Shown here piece by piece: positions 52,339-61,406 of a DNA stretch of 64,000 nt. The DNA is from CAZSWR01 sp964610885 (GTDB taxonomy: Bacteria; Bacteroidota; Ignavibacteria; Kapaibacteriales; UBA2268). A program made the translations under genes and the position numbers. Below the pieces are notes generated by a model. It searched no databases. It was not told the origin of the DNA and was given only the letters and a program-made list of their open reading frames with translations. Numbering within the stretch: position 1 is the first letter of the stretch; every line of letters begins with the position of its first letter. Location: assembly GCA_964610885.1 (NCBI GenBank), contig CAZSWR010000003.1, positions 1-64,000 of the forward strand. The letters run 5' to 3'.

Positions 52339-54186
52339 ATGAGCGAAAAAACAAGTTTCGAATTCAGAGCAGAAATGAAACAATTGCTTAACCTGATCAT
52401 CCATTCGCTTTATACGCACCCCGAGGTGTTCCTTCGCGAATTGGTTTCCAACTCTTCCGATGCGCTAAACAAAGTCCGATTCCGCCGGCTGACCGACCCG
52501 AACATCGCCGACCCCGAGCTTGAGCTTAACATTAAAATTACTGCCGACAAAGAGCAGGGCATCTTCGCAATCGAAGACTCCGGCTGCGGCATGACTCGCG
52601 AGGACTTGGTGAACCAAATCGGGACTATCGCGCAGAGCGGTACGCTACAATTCCTCTCGAAGCTGAAAGAAGAACAAAAATCACTGGACGGCAACCTTAT
52701 CGGCCAGTTCGGCGTCGGGTTCTACTCCGTCTTCATGGTTACCGACGAGGTTACAATCGAAACCAGGGCGGCAGACCCGGACTCGAAGTCCTGGCGGTGG
52801 AATTCGCGCGGCGAGGACAGCTTCACCATCGAGGAAATCGATGCGCGCCCCCGCGGCACTCGCATTTCGTTCAAGCTCAAGGACGAATACCAAGAGTTCT
52901 ACGAAGACTATCGCATCAAAAGCACGATCAAGAAATACTCCAATTTCGTCGATTTCCCGGTTTTCGTGGGCGGAGAGGAAGTCAATAAAGTTACGGCACT
53001 ATGGCACCGCAAGAAAGAGGACATCACGGACGAAGAGCTGAACGAGTTCTATAAATTCCTTACGAACGATTTTTCCGAACCGATGGGCCACGTGCAGCTG
53101 AACATCGAGGGGAACCTCAATTTCAAAGGCCTGCTTTTTATCCCGAAATCCGCACCGCCGATGATGTTCCGCGAATCGCACGAAAAGACATTGCACCTGT
53201 ACTCGAACAAGGTTTTCATCCAAGACGACGCCAAAGAACTGCTGCCGGACTACTTGAAATTCGTCAAAGGCGTGGTCGATACCGAAGATCTTCCGCTGAA
53301 CGTCTCGCGCGAGGTAACGCAGAATTCGCCCCTCATGGGCAAAATCAGGAACGTGGTTACCGGGAAAATCCTTTCGCTGCTCGAGGAATGGGCCGCGAAT
53401 GACGCCGAAAAGTATAATACATTTTTCACAAATTTCGGCACTATGTTCAAAATCGGTATAAATTCGGATTTCACGCACAAACAACGCATTCTCGAGTTGC
53501 TCCGGTTCGAAAGCTCGCGCACCGAACCCGGCAAATACACATCGCTGAAGGACTACGTCTCGCTCATGCAACCCGAGCAGAAGGAAATATACTACATCCT
53601 GGGCGACAGCCGCGAGAAGTTGGAACGCAATCCCAACCTGGAATACTTCAAAAAGCAGAATATCGAAGTAATCTTCCTGACCGACCCTGTGGACGTCTTC
53701 ACGATTCCTTACGTCCACGAATACGAAGGCAAACAACTGAAGTCCATCGACAAATCGGATATCGACATCCCGAAGGACAGCGCACCCACGGACAGCTTGG
53801 CGCCGGAGATGTCTCGGTCGATCATCGATGCATTCAAGTCCGCACTGGGCGACCGAGTGGAGGACGTGGTCGAATCGCAACGTTTGGTCAGTTCGCCGGT
53901 TACGCTCGTCGGCTCGAAGAACGCACCGGACGCGCAGATGGAAAAAATGATGCAAATACTCGACAAGGACTTCACGGCATCGAAGAAAGTCCTCGAGGTC
54001 AACATGGGCCACGAAATTATCAAGAGCTTAGCAAAAATATCACTTTCGGATCCGTCGGATCCAAGGATTGGCCGCTCGGCGCTCCAGCTTTTCGAAAGCG
54101 CATTGCTTCTGGACGGGCAGCTGCGCTCGCCATCGGATTTCGTCAGCCGAATGAATGAAATTCTGGCCGACGAGCTGAAGAAATAG
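52339..54186 (+). CDS. htpG: Molecular chaperone HtpG (Hsp90)
   Basis: ATP-dependent cytosolic chaperone of 615 residues. The GHKL ATPase motifs are intact: FLRELVSNSSDALNKVR, FAIEDSGCGMTREDL and GQFGVGFYSVFMV. The middle domain holds the LNVSREVTQNSPLMGKIRNV signature, and the C-terminal dimer domain is present (ALLLDGQLRSPSDFVSRMN). The length is close to the usual 620-630, and the start MSEKTSFEFRAEMKQLLNLI is standard. It helps fold and remodel client proteins under stress. It stands alone, followed by tandem repeats. Confidence 0.97.
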   Translation: MSEKTSFEFRAEMKQLLNLIIHSLYTHPEVFLRELVSNSSDALNKVRFRRLTDPNIADPELELNIKITADKEQGIFAIEDSGCGMTREDLVNQIGTIAQSGTLQFLSKLKEEQKSLDGNLIGQFGVGFYSVFMVTDEVTIETRAADPDSKSWRWNSRGEDSFTIEEIDARPRGTRISFKLKDEYQEFYEDYRIKSTIKKYSNFVDFPVFVGGEEVNKVTALWHRKKEDITDEELNEFYKFLTNDFSEPMGHVQLNIEGNLNFKGLLFIPKSAPPMMFRESHEKTLHLYSNKVFIQDDAKELLPDYLKFVKGVVDTEDLPLNVSREVTQNSPLMGKIRNVVTGKILSLLEEWAANDAEKYNTFFTNFGTMFKIGINSDFTHKQRILELLRFESSRTEPGKYTSLKDYVSLMQPEQKEIYYILGDSREKLERNPNLEYFKKQNIEVIFLTDPVDVFTIPYVHEYEGKQLKSIDKSDIDIPKDSAPTDSLAPEMSRSIIDAFKSALGDRVEDVVESQRLVSSPVTLVGSKNAPDAQMEKMMQILDKDFTASKKVLEVNMGHEIIKSLAKISLSDPSDPRIGRSALQLFESALLLDGQLRSPSDFVSRMNEILADELKK

Positions 54187-54214
54187 TATAATGGCGTGTT
54201 TGGAACCCGCCCTT

Positions 54215-54298
54215 TGATGTGATGATGTGCTGATGTGATGATGTGCTGATGTGATGATGTGCTGATGTGATGATGTGATGATGTGATGATGTGATGAT
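54215..54298 (+). repeat. 16-bp tandem repeat, about five units
   Basis: TGATGTGATGATGTGC repeated, the last units ending in A instead of C. It starts 28 bases after the htpG stop and resembles the dispersed TGATGTGATGATT segments near family G palindromes. Confidence 0.9.
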
Positions 54299-54321
54299 TG
54301 ACTCTCGTATAGGAAAATGTT

Positions 54322-54455
54322 GTAGGGGCACGGTATGACATGCCTCTACTCAATGCAGAGTATTTGAAATAACCGAATTATATTGAATTCACATGAATAT
54401 CTAATATTGTTCTATATGAATCATATTCTCGGGCGGGTTTGGAACCCGCCCCTAC
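54322..54455. repeat. Two family G palindromes downstream of htpG
   Basis: GTAGGGGCACGGTAT/ATGCCTCTAC (54322-54349) and GGGCGGGTTTGGAACCCGCC followed by CC (54431-54452). The remaining gap to 54545 holds no gene. Confidence 0.6.
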
Positions 54456-54545
54456 ATTCTTTTCACATTATTCAATCAAACCAATCACAGAAATCACACG
54501 AATCACAGTTCAGACAAACAACTCATCAGCCAATCATCACGTGAA

Positions 54546-55793
54546 TTATCTCTTGGGTTGTATGTTGAGCATTTTGGGGCGCATGATCGCCTTTTCTACT
54601 GATTTGCCGTATGCCTTCGGGGCCAGGTATTTGCCTTTTTCTGATTGTGGCTTCTCGGATTCGACGACGATTCTGTTCTGCTCGGCCCAAGCGTCGCGCC
54701 TCGTGCCCGTTACCTGCCAGGATACCTTCTGGCCTGGTTTGCCGCCGGAAATTGTGAAGCGGTTGTTTGCGATTTCCTCGGCCACATAGACAGGCGCCCA
54801 CGCGCCAATAGAAGTGAGTTGGTAGCGATAGTCCTTGTTCAAAGCGGCGAACCAATCGGGCAGTACAACAGTTGCCGAACCGTCGTCGCCGAGCACTGCG
54901 ATGCCGTCGTAGAGGTTTTTCATGTCGGGCGATTCGACAAATGAGTGCGCAAGGTATTTGTTTTCGGGGTCCAGAGGATGGTCGATCTTGAAGCTGCCGC
55001 CCAATTTCTCCAAGGTACCAGTTACCACCACGCGGCCCTCGAAATAGGCTGCTTTGTCCGCTCCGCCGATGAATCCCCAGTTGCCATTGATGTGTTCTCC
55101 GCCCACGGCATAGTTGTCGTTGCCGAGGTAGCCGAAAGTGGGTGCTGTCGGGATACTGTCTCCGTAGATACCGACCACGCCGGCTGTCGTTGTGCCCAAG
55201 TATCCTTTGAAGCCCGGATATTCGCCATTGGTGCCTGTTGCGCCGGCATCGTAGGCCCCCAGGGTTCCGGAATTGCCCGCAAAGGACGAACCAAAAACAC
55301 CGACGTCGAATCCGCCGAGCACTCCTGTATTGCCCATCGATTTGCCTGTGATGGCGTCGCCTTCGATTAGGTTTTTAATTTGGAACACTGTCGATGGAGT
55401 GGCCGCCGAATCCGCATACGGTAGCGAAATTGATTGCGACATTATCGCCGAGGGGACGGACGAAAGAGCTATGCGCGGATAGATAATGAAATCAGTTGAG
55501 TTCTCCACCTCGAGGTACAACTGTTGGGAGAAATTGACGAATGAAAGCGGAGTAATGCGGCCCAATATGCTGCTAATCAGTCCATCTTCGATATATGCAC
55601 TTTGGTTTTCGACCCAAAGCGGAGTGCCGCCGGTTTCGGTGGAAAACAGCCTGTAGATAATACTTTTGTTCCCCACGAGTGGCGCGCCGGACTGGAGCGT
55701 GAACTTCCCTTGGAAATTAATAGTTTGGGGCGCACCGGCTCTCGCTGCAACGAAGCAAAGCACAAACAACAAAAGTACAAGTATCTTTTTCAT
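54546..55793 (-). CDS. Secreted protein of unknown function with conserved C-terminal module
   Basis: 415 residues; start 55793 gives signal peptide MKKILVLLLFVLCFVAARAG. Residues 25-130 (INFQGKFTLQSGAPLVGNKS and IYRLFSTETGGTPLWVE) resemble modules found at the start of phage tail-fibre-like and S74-type secreted proteins. The middle is rich in Gly, with short repeats of the type GVLGGFDVGVFG and YLGTTTAGVVGIYGDS. The end (HPLDPENKYLAHSFVESPD, LPDWFAALNKDYRYQLTSIG, NRFTISGGKPGQKVSWQVTG) is a module I know from many uncharacterised bacterial proteins. No function is assigned. The same-strand OmpA-like gene ends 90 bases upstream. Confidence 0.78.
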   Translation of the reverse strand: MKKILVLLLFVLCFVAARAGAPQTINFQGKFTLQSGAPLVGNKSIIYRLFSTETGGTPLWVENQSAYIEDGLISSILGRITPLSFVNFSQQLYLEVENSTDFIIYPRIALSSVPSAIMSQSISLPYADSAATPSTVFQIKNLIEGDAITGKSMGNTGVLGGFDVGVFGSSFAGNSGTLGAYDAGATGTNGEYPGFKGYLGTTTAGVVGIYGDSIPTAPTFGYLGNDNYAVGGEHINGNWGFIGGADKAAYFEGRVVVTGTLEKLGGSFKIDHPLDPENKYLAHSFVESPDMKNLYDGIAVLGDDGSATVVLPDWFAALNKDYRYQLTSIGAWAPVYVAEEIANNRFTISGGKPGQKVSWQVTGTRRDAWAEQNRIVVESEKPQSEKGKYLAPKAYGKSVEKAIMRPKMLNIQPKR

Positions 55794-55882
55794 CATTGTC
55801 TCCAAAAAGTTATCAATACAACAAGAACGACGAACCCGCCTGGGAGGTTTCGTTTTTTTGATTCAAATATATATAAATAGGT

Positions 55883-57400
55883 TTATTCCGGTTTACTAAT
55901 TATTACTTCGACGCGCCGATTTTTTTCATCGTCGCCCTCGGTTTGGATGCGTTTGCCGTACCAAAGAACTTCAATTTTTGCCAAGGGCAGGATTTTTTGA
56001 ATGTACCGAGACACTTTCCTTGCTCTCTCCTCGGAGAGCTTTTCGTTGAATTCGTCTGTACCGGACGAATCAGCATACCCGCGCACTGTGATTTTGCATT
56101 CGATGCAATCGGCTTTCTTCATGCCTTCGGTAAGGGCCGCCGCGGTTGCTGCCGAAATCTCGGACGAGGCGAAATCGAAATACACAGTCGCGGCAATCGC
56201 CGATTTAGAAATTGTTCGCGACAGTTTCAGTTTGTAGTCAATGTATTGAGTGCGGGCGATTCCTTCGGTATTGATCGAAAATTCTTTCGGATCGAATCCC
56301 GGGACGAGCGCGCGGATGTGGGCCGTCTCTCCGGCGGGCAGCACGAAGTAGAATTCCTTATTGCCCGACGAGGAGAGGAAGCGGTCGAAACCACGTTTCT
56401 GTTTGTAGCTGGCGGTGAATTCCACTTTGCTGCGCAGTTCGGTGGGAGCGCCGGCGGAATCCGCCTCGATCGAGCCGCGAAGCACGACGTAGGGCAGCGG
56501 TTGAAGCTCGGCCGGAAGAGCCACGCGGTAGAATCCGGAACGTTTCTCCGTTGTATCGTAGGAGTTGATTATTGCCGTGTCGCCAAGCGGAAACAGGCAA
56601 ATCCCATTGTCATTCTCTATTGAATTGATTGGGCCGAACGAAACCGGCTCGGTCCAATTGAGCCACGTGTCGTCCGTGCGGCGGGACATGTACAAATCGA
56701 ATTTCCCCGAGCCGCCGGGCCTTTCGGACGAAAAATAGAGAGTGCGGCCGTCCGGGGCGATGTACGGAGAGCCTTCGGCTTGCGGGCTGTTTATACGGCT
56801 GCCGAGGTTCTTCGGGGCCGACCAAATGCCCTTCGATTCGTCCAATTGCGAGAAATACAGGTCGTGGCCGCCCAAGGTAGAATCGCCTTTGAAGCAGAGA
56901 ATCAGCGTCCGCATGTCCGGCGACAGGGTGGCATAGAACGAATTCGAATAGTTCCTGTAGCTTTCGATCAAGAGCGGGACAGCGTTCTGAAATTTGAAAT
57001 TCTGGATTTCGGCGATCGAATACCCATCGATTTTGCGGTTGGTAACGGAATCGTATATGCCGTAGATAAGCGCATGGCTCATGTCCGGCGAAAGCGAAAA
57101 AACGACGTCGGAGAACCGGGTGTTGTCGCCCGGCGCCATGCGGTATGGATACGACCAGATCGAATCGAAGCTGCGGATCGAGTACCAAATATCGTCTTCG
57201 TCTTTGGTGCCGCCCACGTTTTCGATGCTCCATTTCCTGTCGAAATATAGCACTTTGCCATCGATCGAAAGCACGGGCACGATGGCCGGCTGGTAACTAT
57301 TGACTGATTGCGGAAGGCGCTGCTTTTCGGCAAGTGTCGGGCAGGCGCACGCCGCCATGATGGCAATAGTTATGCAGAGCGTTAGAATGTTCTTTTTCAT
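55883..57400 (-). CDS. OmpA-family protein with PD40 propeller repeats
   Basis: Outer-membrane-associated protein of 505 residues. Start 57400 gives signal peptide MKKNILTLCITIAIMAACAC, near a possible lipobox. Residues 30-290 contain PD40/WD40-like beta-propeller strands (SLSPDMSHALIYGIYD, YIAPDGRTLYFSSERPGGSG, FDLYMSRRTDDTWLNWTEPV). A linker domain follows. The C-terminal 120 residues are an OmpA peptidoglycan-binding domain: ATVYFDFASSEISAATAAAL, VRGYADSSGTDEFNEKLSEE and RARKVSRYIQ. This Pal/OmpA-like unit ties the outer membrane to the wall. It precedes the 54546 gene and follows 57656 on the same strand, so these three may be coexpressed. Confidence 0.88.
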   Translation of the reverse strand: MKKNILTLCITIAIMAACACPTLAEKQRLPQSVNSYQPAIVPVLSIDGKVLYFDRKWSIENVGGTKDEDDIWYSIRSFDSIWSYPYRMAPGDNTRFSDVVFSLSPDMSHALIYGIYDSVTNRKIDGYSIAEIQNFKFQNAVPLLIESYRNYSNSFYATLSPDMRTLILCFKGDSTLGGHDLYFSQLDESKGIWSAPKNLGSRINSPQAEGSPYIAPDGRTLYFSSERPGGSGKFDLYMSRRTDDTWLNWTEPVSFGPINSIENDNGICLFPLGDTAIINSYDTTEKRSGFYRVALPAELQPLPYVVLRGSIEADSAGAPTELRSKVEFTASYKQKRGFDRFLSSSGNKEFYFVLPAGETAHIRALVPGFDPKEFSINTEGIARTQYIDYKLKLSRTISKSAIAATVYFDFASSEISAATAAALTEGMKKADCIECKITVRGYADSSGTDEFNEKLSEERARKVSRYIQKILPLAKIEVLWYGKRIQTEGDDEKNRRVEVIISKPE

Positions 57401-57523
57401 ACAAGGGCAAAATTCCAATTTCAACATGACTGCAATTTAACAGTTCAAGACGAAAAAAAAGAATTTTTGTTCTGTGCGGCGGTGCGATAATTGCGTTTTG
57501 TTTGATTGGCGAGGGAAAACGAA

Positions 57524-57655
57524 GGGACTGTCTCAAATGTGTCATTCTGAACGTAGTGAAGAATCCATGCCATTCATAAGTACTTGCTAATAATGGATGT
57601 TTCACTTCGCTCAACATGACAATAAAACAGTTTTTCGGGCTTTTGAGACAGCCCC
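57524..57655 (+). repeat. MITE-like element D, copy 2
   Basis: 132 bp, ends GGGACTGTCTCAAA and TTTTGAGACAGCCCC. Matching copy of 19028-19160. Its last base is directly followed by the stop codon of the minus-strand gene at 57656. Confidence 0.8.
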
Positions 57656-59812
57656 CTACTCTACCATAAATTTTCCGACGGCCACTGTCCGGCCGCCAAC
57701 GCTTGCGCGGGCAAAGTACGCACCCTTCGCGAAGGCGCTGCAATCGATGCTGATTTCGGCTGTGGCTGTGGATTTCTGGAACGCGGCCACGTAACACCGC
57801 TCGCCGAGAGATGAGGATACTTCGACAGTACCGCTTCCAACTTCATCGCCACCGATAGTGAGGATTGTTTGCGCGTGGGCCGGATTCGGCACGGCCACGA
57901 TCGAATTCATCGGCGGGACGGATCCGTCGCCCTCGGCCGGCGTGAAGTTCCAATCGGGCGCCCATTCGGCCAGGTCGGAGCGATAGGTCATTGCAAGCAA
58001 GTATTTGCCCGACGGAGAAATAATGACTTTGCATATCGGAGTGCCGAACAGGTCATTGTAAACGAACTGGGTGCGGCCCGACTCGGCGTCCAGGGTTGCT
58101 ATTTCGCCCATCGAAGATGAATACACAATGTGTTTCCCGTCCGGCGTGTAGTTCAGAGTGAACGGAGCGACCCATTTGAGTTTAAAAGTCTTAAGGACGG
58201 AACCGTCCGCGGTGGAAAAAATGCGCAGAGTGTCTGTGGAGTCCGCAATGGCAATGCTGCGGCTGTCCGGCGCGAAGGCGGCCGAGCCATAGCCAATATA
58301 GGCATTGTTGAATCCAAGGGCATCAAACACTTTCCCGCCTGTCCGTGTGTTGTATATGCTGTATCCCGCGTATGGTTCTTTCCAATCGATTAAATAGTTT
58401 TTGATGGCGAGGCAAGTATTGCCGTCGGGCGAGAGCTTCACAATCCCGGCGGGGCAATCGAAGGACGCGCCAACTTCTTTCGTGCGCAGGTCCACCACGA
58501 AGGCTTTGCCTGAAGTGTCCTGTACGACTACACTTGTAACGTCTTGATTGGAGCAAGCACGACTCGCACCCAATTTAGGAATAGGAATTGAATCCAATAA
58601 TGCCTCTTCGCCCAAAGTTCGTTTCTCAATCCTGCCTGCGCGGACGTACCACACGCTCTCGAGGGATGGGTCTAGAGTAAACCGAGGACCTATGAATGGG
58701 TATTCATTCAAATTATAAGAATACGAACCGGCATAATTTTCATTTTCAATTTTATTGCCAAAAGAAGAGGCCCAATAATGCAATGGGCCAACAGAAATTG
58801 AAACACCGGCAATTACTTCTTCGTTTTGCGAATATCGCAATGGAAAAGCATAGTAATTATTGAGGGAATATAGTGTGTCCCCATTGAAATTGAAACCAAA
58901 TAAACTGAAGTCATCAAAGTACAAAAACTTGTCACCCGACCTAAACATCTGGCCATAGAATGGCTTGTTGTGGCGAGTGAATGGCTTATCAGGTTCCATA
59001 TAGAATAGAGTATCGCCTGTTTGAAAAATCAGTGCGTTATTCGCCTTGTCGAATAGATATGCACCGCCATGGAGAAACAAGCTGTCCTCCCAACGGCACA
59101 ACTCGGCTCCGTTATCGGAACTGTGCTTAATAAAAAACACACTGTCCGCCGTGAAGAAGCATTTCCCATCTTGGGAAAAGCCTCTGAAACTCGAATTGTC
59201 GTGGAATCGAGTAAAAAGCGAATCGCCCGTTTTCATGTCGTAGTAAACGTCGAAATACGTATAGGCAACTCGCAGGCGTGACCGATCCTTGGATGCTGAA
59301 GCGCCCTGCACTTCGTCCCAAGCCTCTTGGGTGGGGAAGCTGAAGGTGGCCAATCGCTCTTTGTTCTCGAGGTCGTAGCATTTCAGCACGCGCTTATCAA
59401 GGCTGTAGAGCGCTTTGATGGGCTTAGAATCGTAGAGGTATTGGCAAAAGGATGAGCCTACCGGGAATGTGTCGGGGATGGCCAAAGTGCTCATAACATT
59501 GCCGTGCTTGTCCTTTTTCTCCACGCTTCGCACTCCATCCATGAAGTATTCGGTGATGAAAGTCGAATCCGATTCGTCGAACAAAAGGGATAATTGCACA
59601 GTGTCGCTTATCAATACGGGAAACCCATTTGCCTTGTTTAGGACAATTGCATGGGATGCATTATTATGAAAAACGAAGCAATTGTATTGAATTGAGTTCT
59701 GAAAACTATCATCATTATTGAAGAAGTTAATGAACTTCAGGTATGGGTTTGTCTTGGCAAAGCAAGTAGCCGAAATAGCGAGCAGAATCAAAGGGAGGAA
59801 TGTTTTTTTCAT
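57656..59812 (-). CDS. T9SS-secreted WD40-like propeller protein
   Basis: Protein of 718 residues; start 59812 gives signal peptide MKKTFLPLILLAISATCFA. Most of the chain is beta-propeller: ALYSLDKRVLKCYDLENKER, SGDKFLYFDDFSLFGFNFNG, VKLSPDGNTCLAIKNYL and SAAFAPDSRSIAIADSTDT, with blade ends like RIFSTADGSVLKTF. The last 80 residues (VAVPNPAHAQTILTIGG ... SAFAKGAYFARASVGGRTVA, then VGKFMVE) form a T9SS type A sorting domain. It is exported by type IX secretion and cut or anchored at the surface in known systems. No enzymatic site is visible; propellers often bind partners or glycans. The MITE D copy touches its stop codon. Confidence 0.87.
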   Translation of the reverse strand: MKKTFLPLILLAISATCFAKTNPYLKFINFFNNDDSFQNSIQYNCFVFHNNASHAIVLNKANGFPVLISDTVQLSLLFDESDSTFITEYFMDGVRSVEKKDKHGNVMSTLAIPDTFPVGSSFCQYLYDSKPIKALYSLDKRVLKCYDLENKERLATFSFPTQEAWDEVQGASASKDRSRLRVAYTYFDVYYDMKTGDSLFTRFHDNSSFRGFSQDGKCFFTADSVFFIKHSSDNGAELCRWEDSLFLHGGAYLFDKANNALIFQTGDTLFYMEPDKPFTRHNKPFYGQMFRSGDKFLYFDDFSLFGFNFNGDTLYSLNNYYAFPLRYSQNEEVIAGVSISVGPLHYWASSFGNKIENENYAGSYSYNLNEYPFIGPRFTLDPSLESVWYVRAGRIEKRTLGEEALLDSIPIPKLGASRACSNQDVTSVVVQDTSGKAFVVDLRTKEVGASFDCPAGIVKLSPDGNTCLAIKNYLIDWKEPYAGYSIYNTRTGGKVFDALGFNNAYIGYGSAAFAPDSRSIAIADSTDTLRIFSTADGSVLKTFKLKWVAPFTLNYTPDGKHIVYSSSMGEIATLDAESGRTQFVYNDLFGTPICKVIISPSGKYLLAMTYRSDLAEWAPDWNFTPAEGDGSVPPMNSIVAVPNPAHAQTILTIGGDEVGSGTVEVSSSLGERCYVAAFQKSTATAEISIDCSAFAKGAYFARASVGGRTVAVGKFMVE

Positions 59813-59831
59813 AATAACTTCCAATCTAAAC

Positions 59832-59860
59832 GGGGCTGTTGGAATTACTCCAACAACCCC
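59832..59860 (-). terminator. Hairpin between the T9SS genes
   Basis: GGGGCTGTTGGA pairs with TCCAACAACCCC (one C-A mismatch) around ATTAC. A T-run is weak, so the terminator role is tentative. Confidence 0.45.
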
Positions 59861-59868
59861 ATTGATAA

Positions 59869-61262
59869 TTATTTAACAACAGTGAAAGAACCTGTTAGGA
59901 ATGAATAGTTCGGAGATACTCCCAATCTAATTCTATAAGTATAGACTCCATTGGGTAATTCAGAGATATTCGCGTTTTAAGTACTGTTTAATGAAGAAAT
60001 GCTGAAAGAATTTGAAATTAAAAGCACATTATATGTATTGTAAATTTCTAGAACACACGTACCTTCGTACGATGAAAAGATGTTGAAATTAATTGTTTCT
60101 GATGCTGGATTTGGTGAGATACGAACAGTATTTGCATTAAGAGTTGTTGAATCCTGAGGGATAGGATTCGGATTATTTCCACCACTAGCGGCCTCCATTG
60201 CCGAAAGTGTTGTGACTTCTCTTGTTAAAGTTCCGGCGTTATAAATAATTCCACCTGTTGTTGGTGAGATAATATCATGATAATGGGGTGGTTCATTAAA
60301 GTCTATGGTCATAGGATTATCTGTTGTGCCATTGCCAACGTACATTGGTGCTTCAGAATCGGCCACTGGGCCACAGGCCATATCAAGGCATTGTTCCTGA
60401 CAGGGCCTGTTATCACTTGAAATAGCAATATCATCTTGTAAAGTAAATGCACTTCTACTTTTGTTTAATTGTTTTCTAACTTTAATTCTGTGTTTACAAC
60501 ATTTTAGCCAACAACTCTGTATATTTGATGTTATCATTCCATCGCTGACATCGTTGTATCTTTCGGTAATCGTATTGTTATCATTATCCAACCTTTGATA
60601 AAAATAATATGTCAGTCTCAAATCATTTGAAGAATTGTATCCGACACAGCTAGGTGTAGCAATTTCATAACTATAAGTAGCACCAATATTCCAAGGATAA
60701 CGAATAAAAGAATATGCTGACAAAGTAAGCAAATCAACAGCCCTTCTAATATTAAATCTAATCGAAGACATATCTTGAAGAAATCTCTGTGCACAAATAT
60801 CGCAATTAGATTTTGTGCCATGTGATCCGTTCTGATTTAGATAATATAGATCAAATTCTAAAAATTAACTTCAATAACAACTTCATTCGCATGTTTCCTT
60901 TCTCTAATCCACAATTTTGCAAGGACAACACAATTGTTATCTATTTCATTACCTGAATAAGAACCATCTGATGTAGTTGGATTTACAGCATGATATTGAA
61001 AACCAATAGGATGCCACGGGCCGTAACGACAGTTAGTATCCTCGACAAAACAATTTGGACCTACTACAATATAGTCTTCGATATAAGGTCTCATTCTTTC
61101 ATTATCTAGAACTTCCTCAACATAATCAAATGTCCCTGGGAATAACCCTGTAGGCGGGAATGTTACTACTTGAGCTTCTGCAACTACGTTTGCAGCGAAG
61201 AGAACGAAAAGCACTGCGAGTGCGGATTTGATAGTCATTTTCATGTAATTTTCTTTTTTCAT
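59869..61262 (-). pseudogene. Broken gene for a T9SS-secreted protein
   Basis: The 5' part (61262-60858) encodes MKKENYMKMTIKSALAVLF, a signal peptide and about 100 residues ending VVIEVNF then TAG. The 3' part (60771-59977) has no signal peptide. One extra T in the T5 run at 60860-60864 would join them as VNFLEFDLYYLNQNGSHGTK. In the 3' part, codons after the TAA at 59977 continue in frame (ELPNGVYTYRIRLGVS ... FTVVK) to 59869, completing the T9SS sorting domain begun by RISPNPASETINFNI. So one frameshift and one stop break an ancestral gene of about 460 codons. A sequencing homopolymer error could explain the frameshift but not the stop. The mid region is Cys-rich (CDICAQRF, CWLKCCKHR, QEQCLDMACG); its function is unknown. 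Confidence 0.75.
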
Positions 61263-61304
61263 TTGTGTTACAAAAATAAATAATTTTTTCACACAAGCAT
61301 TGAC

Positions 61305-61312
61305 TATATTTG
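61305..61312 (+). promoter_or_regulatory. -7 element for the candidate ncRNA
   Basis: TATATTTG matches TAnnTTTG, seven to eight bases before the expected RNA start. TTGACT at 61300-61305 is also present. The -33 TTTG is absent. Confidence 0.4.
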
Positions 61313-61406
61313 CAATGCCTGCAAGGGCGAACAAGTGCGGCAGAAATGCCGTGCGAAGGGGTATCCGAAACAAAAGTCTTCGAAAACTATTCGGATACTC
61401 TTTTTT
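61313..61406 (+). ncRNA. Candidate small structured RNA
   Basis: After the TATATTTG element comes GCAAGGGCGAAC, then an 8-bp hairpin GUGCGGCA-GAAA-UGCCGUGC (61335-61354) capped by a GNRA tetraloop, then GAAGGG. The second stem, GUAUCCGAA (61361-61369) with UUCGGAUAC (61390-61398), has an inner AGU/ACU pairing and is followed by CTTTTTTAT, a terminator. I do not recognise it as tRNA, tmRNA, SRP RNA, RNase P or a known riboswitch. Expression is not proven. Confidence 0.4.

Noticed and set aside
54215..54298. CRISPR or origin iterons
   Set aside because: Direct head-to-tail 16-mers without spacers, no DnaA-type boxes and no replication gene nearby.
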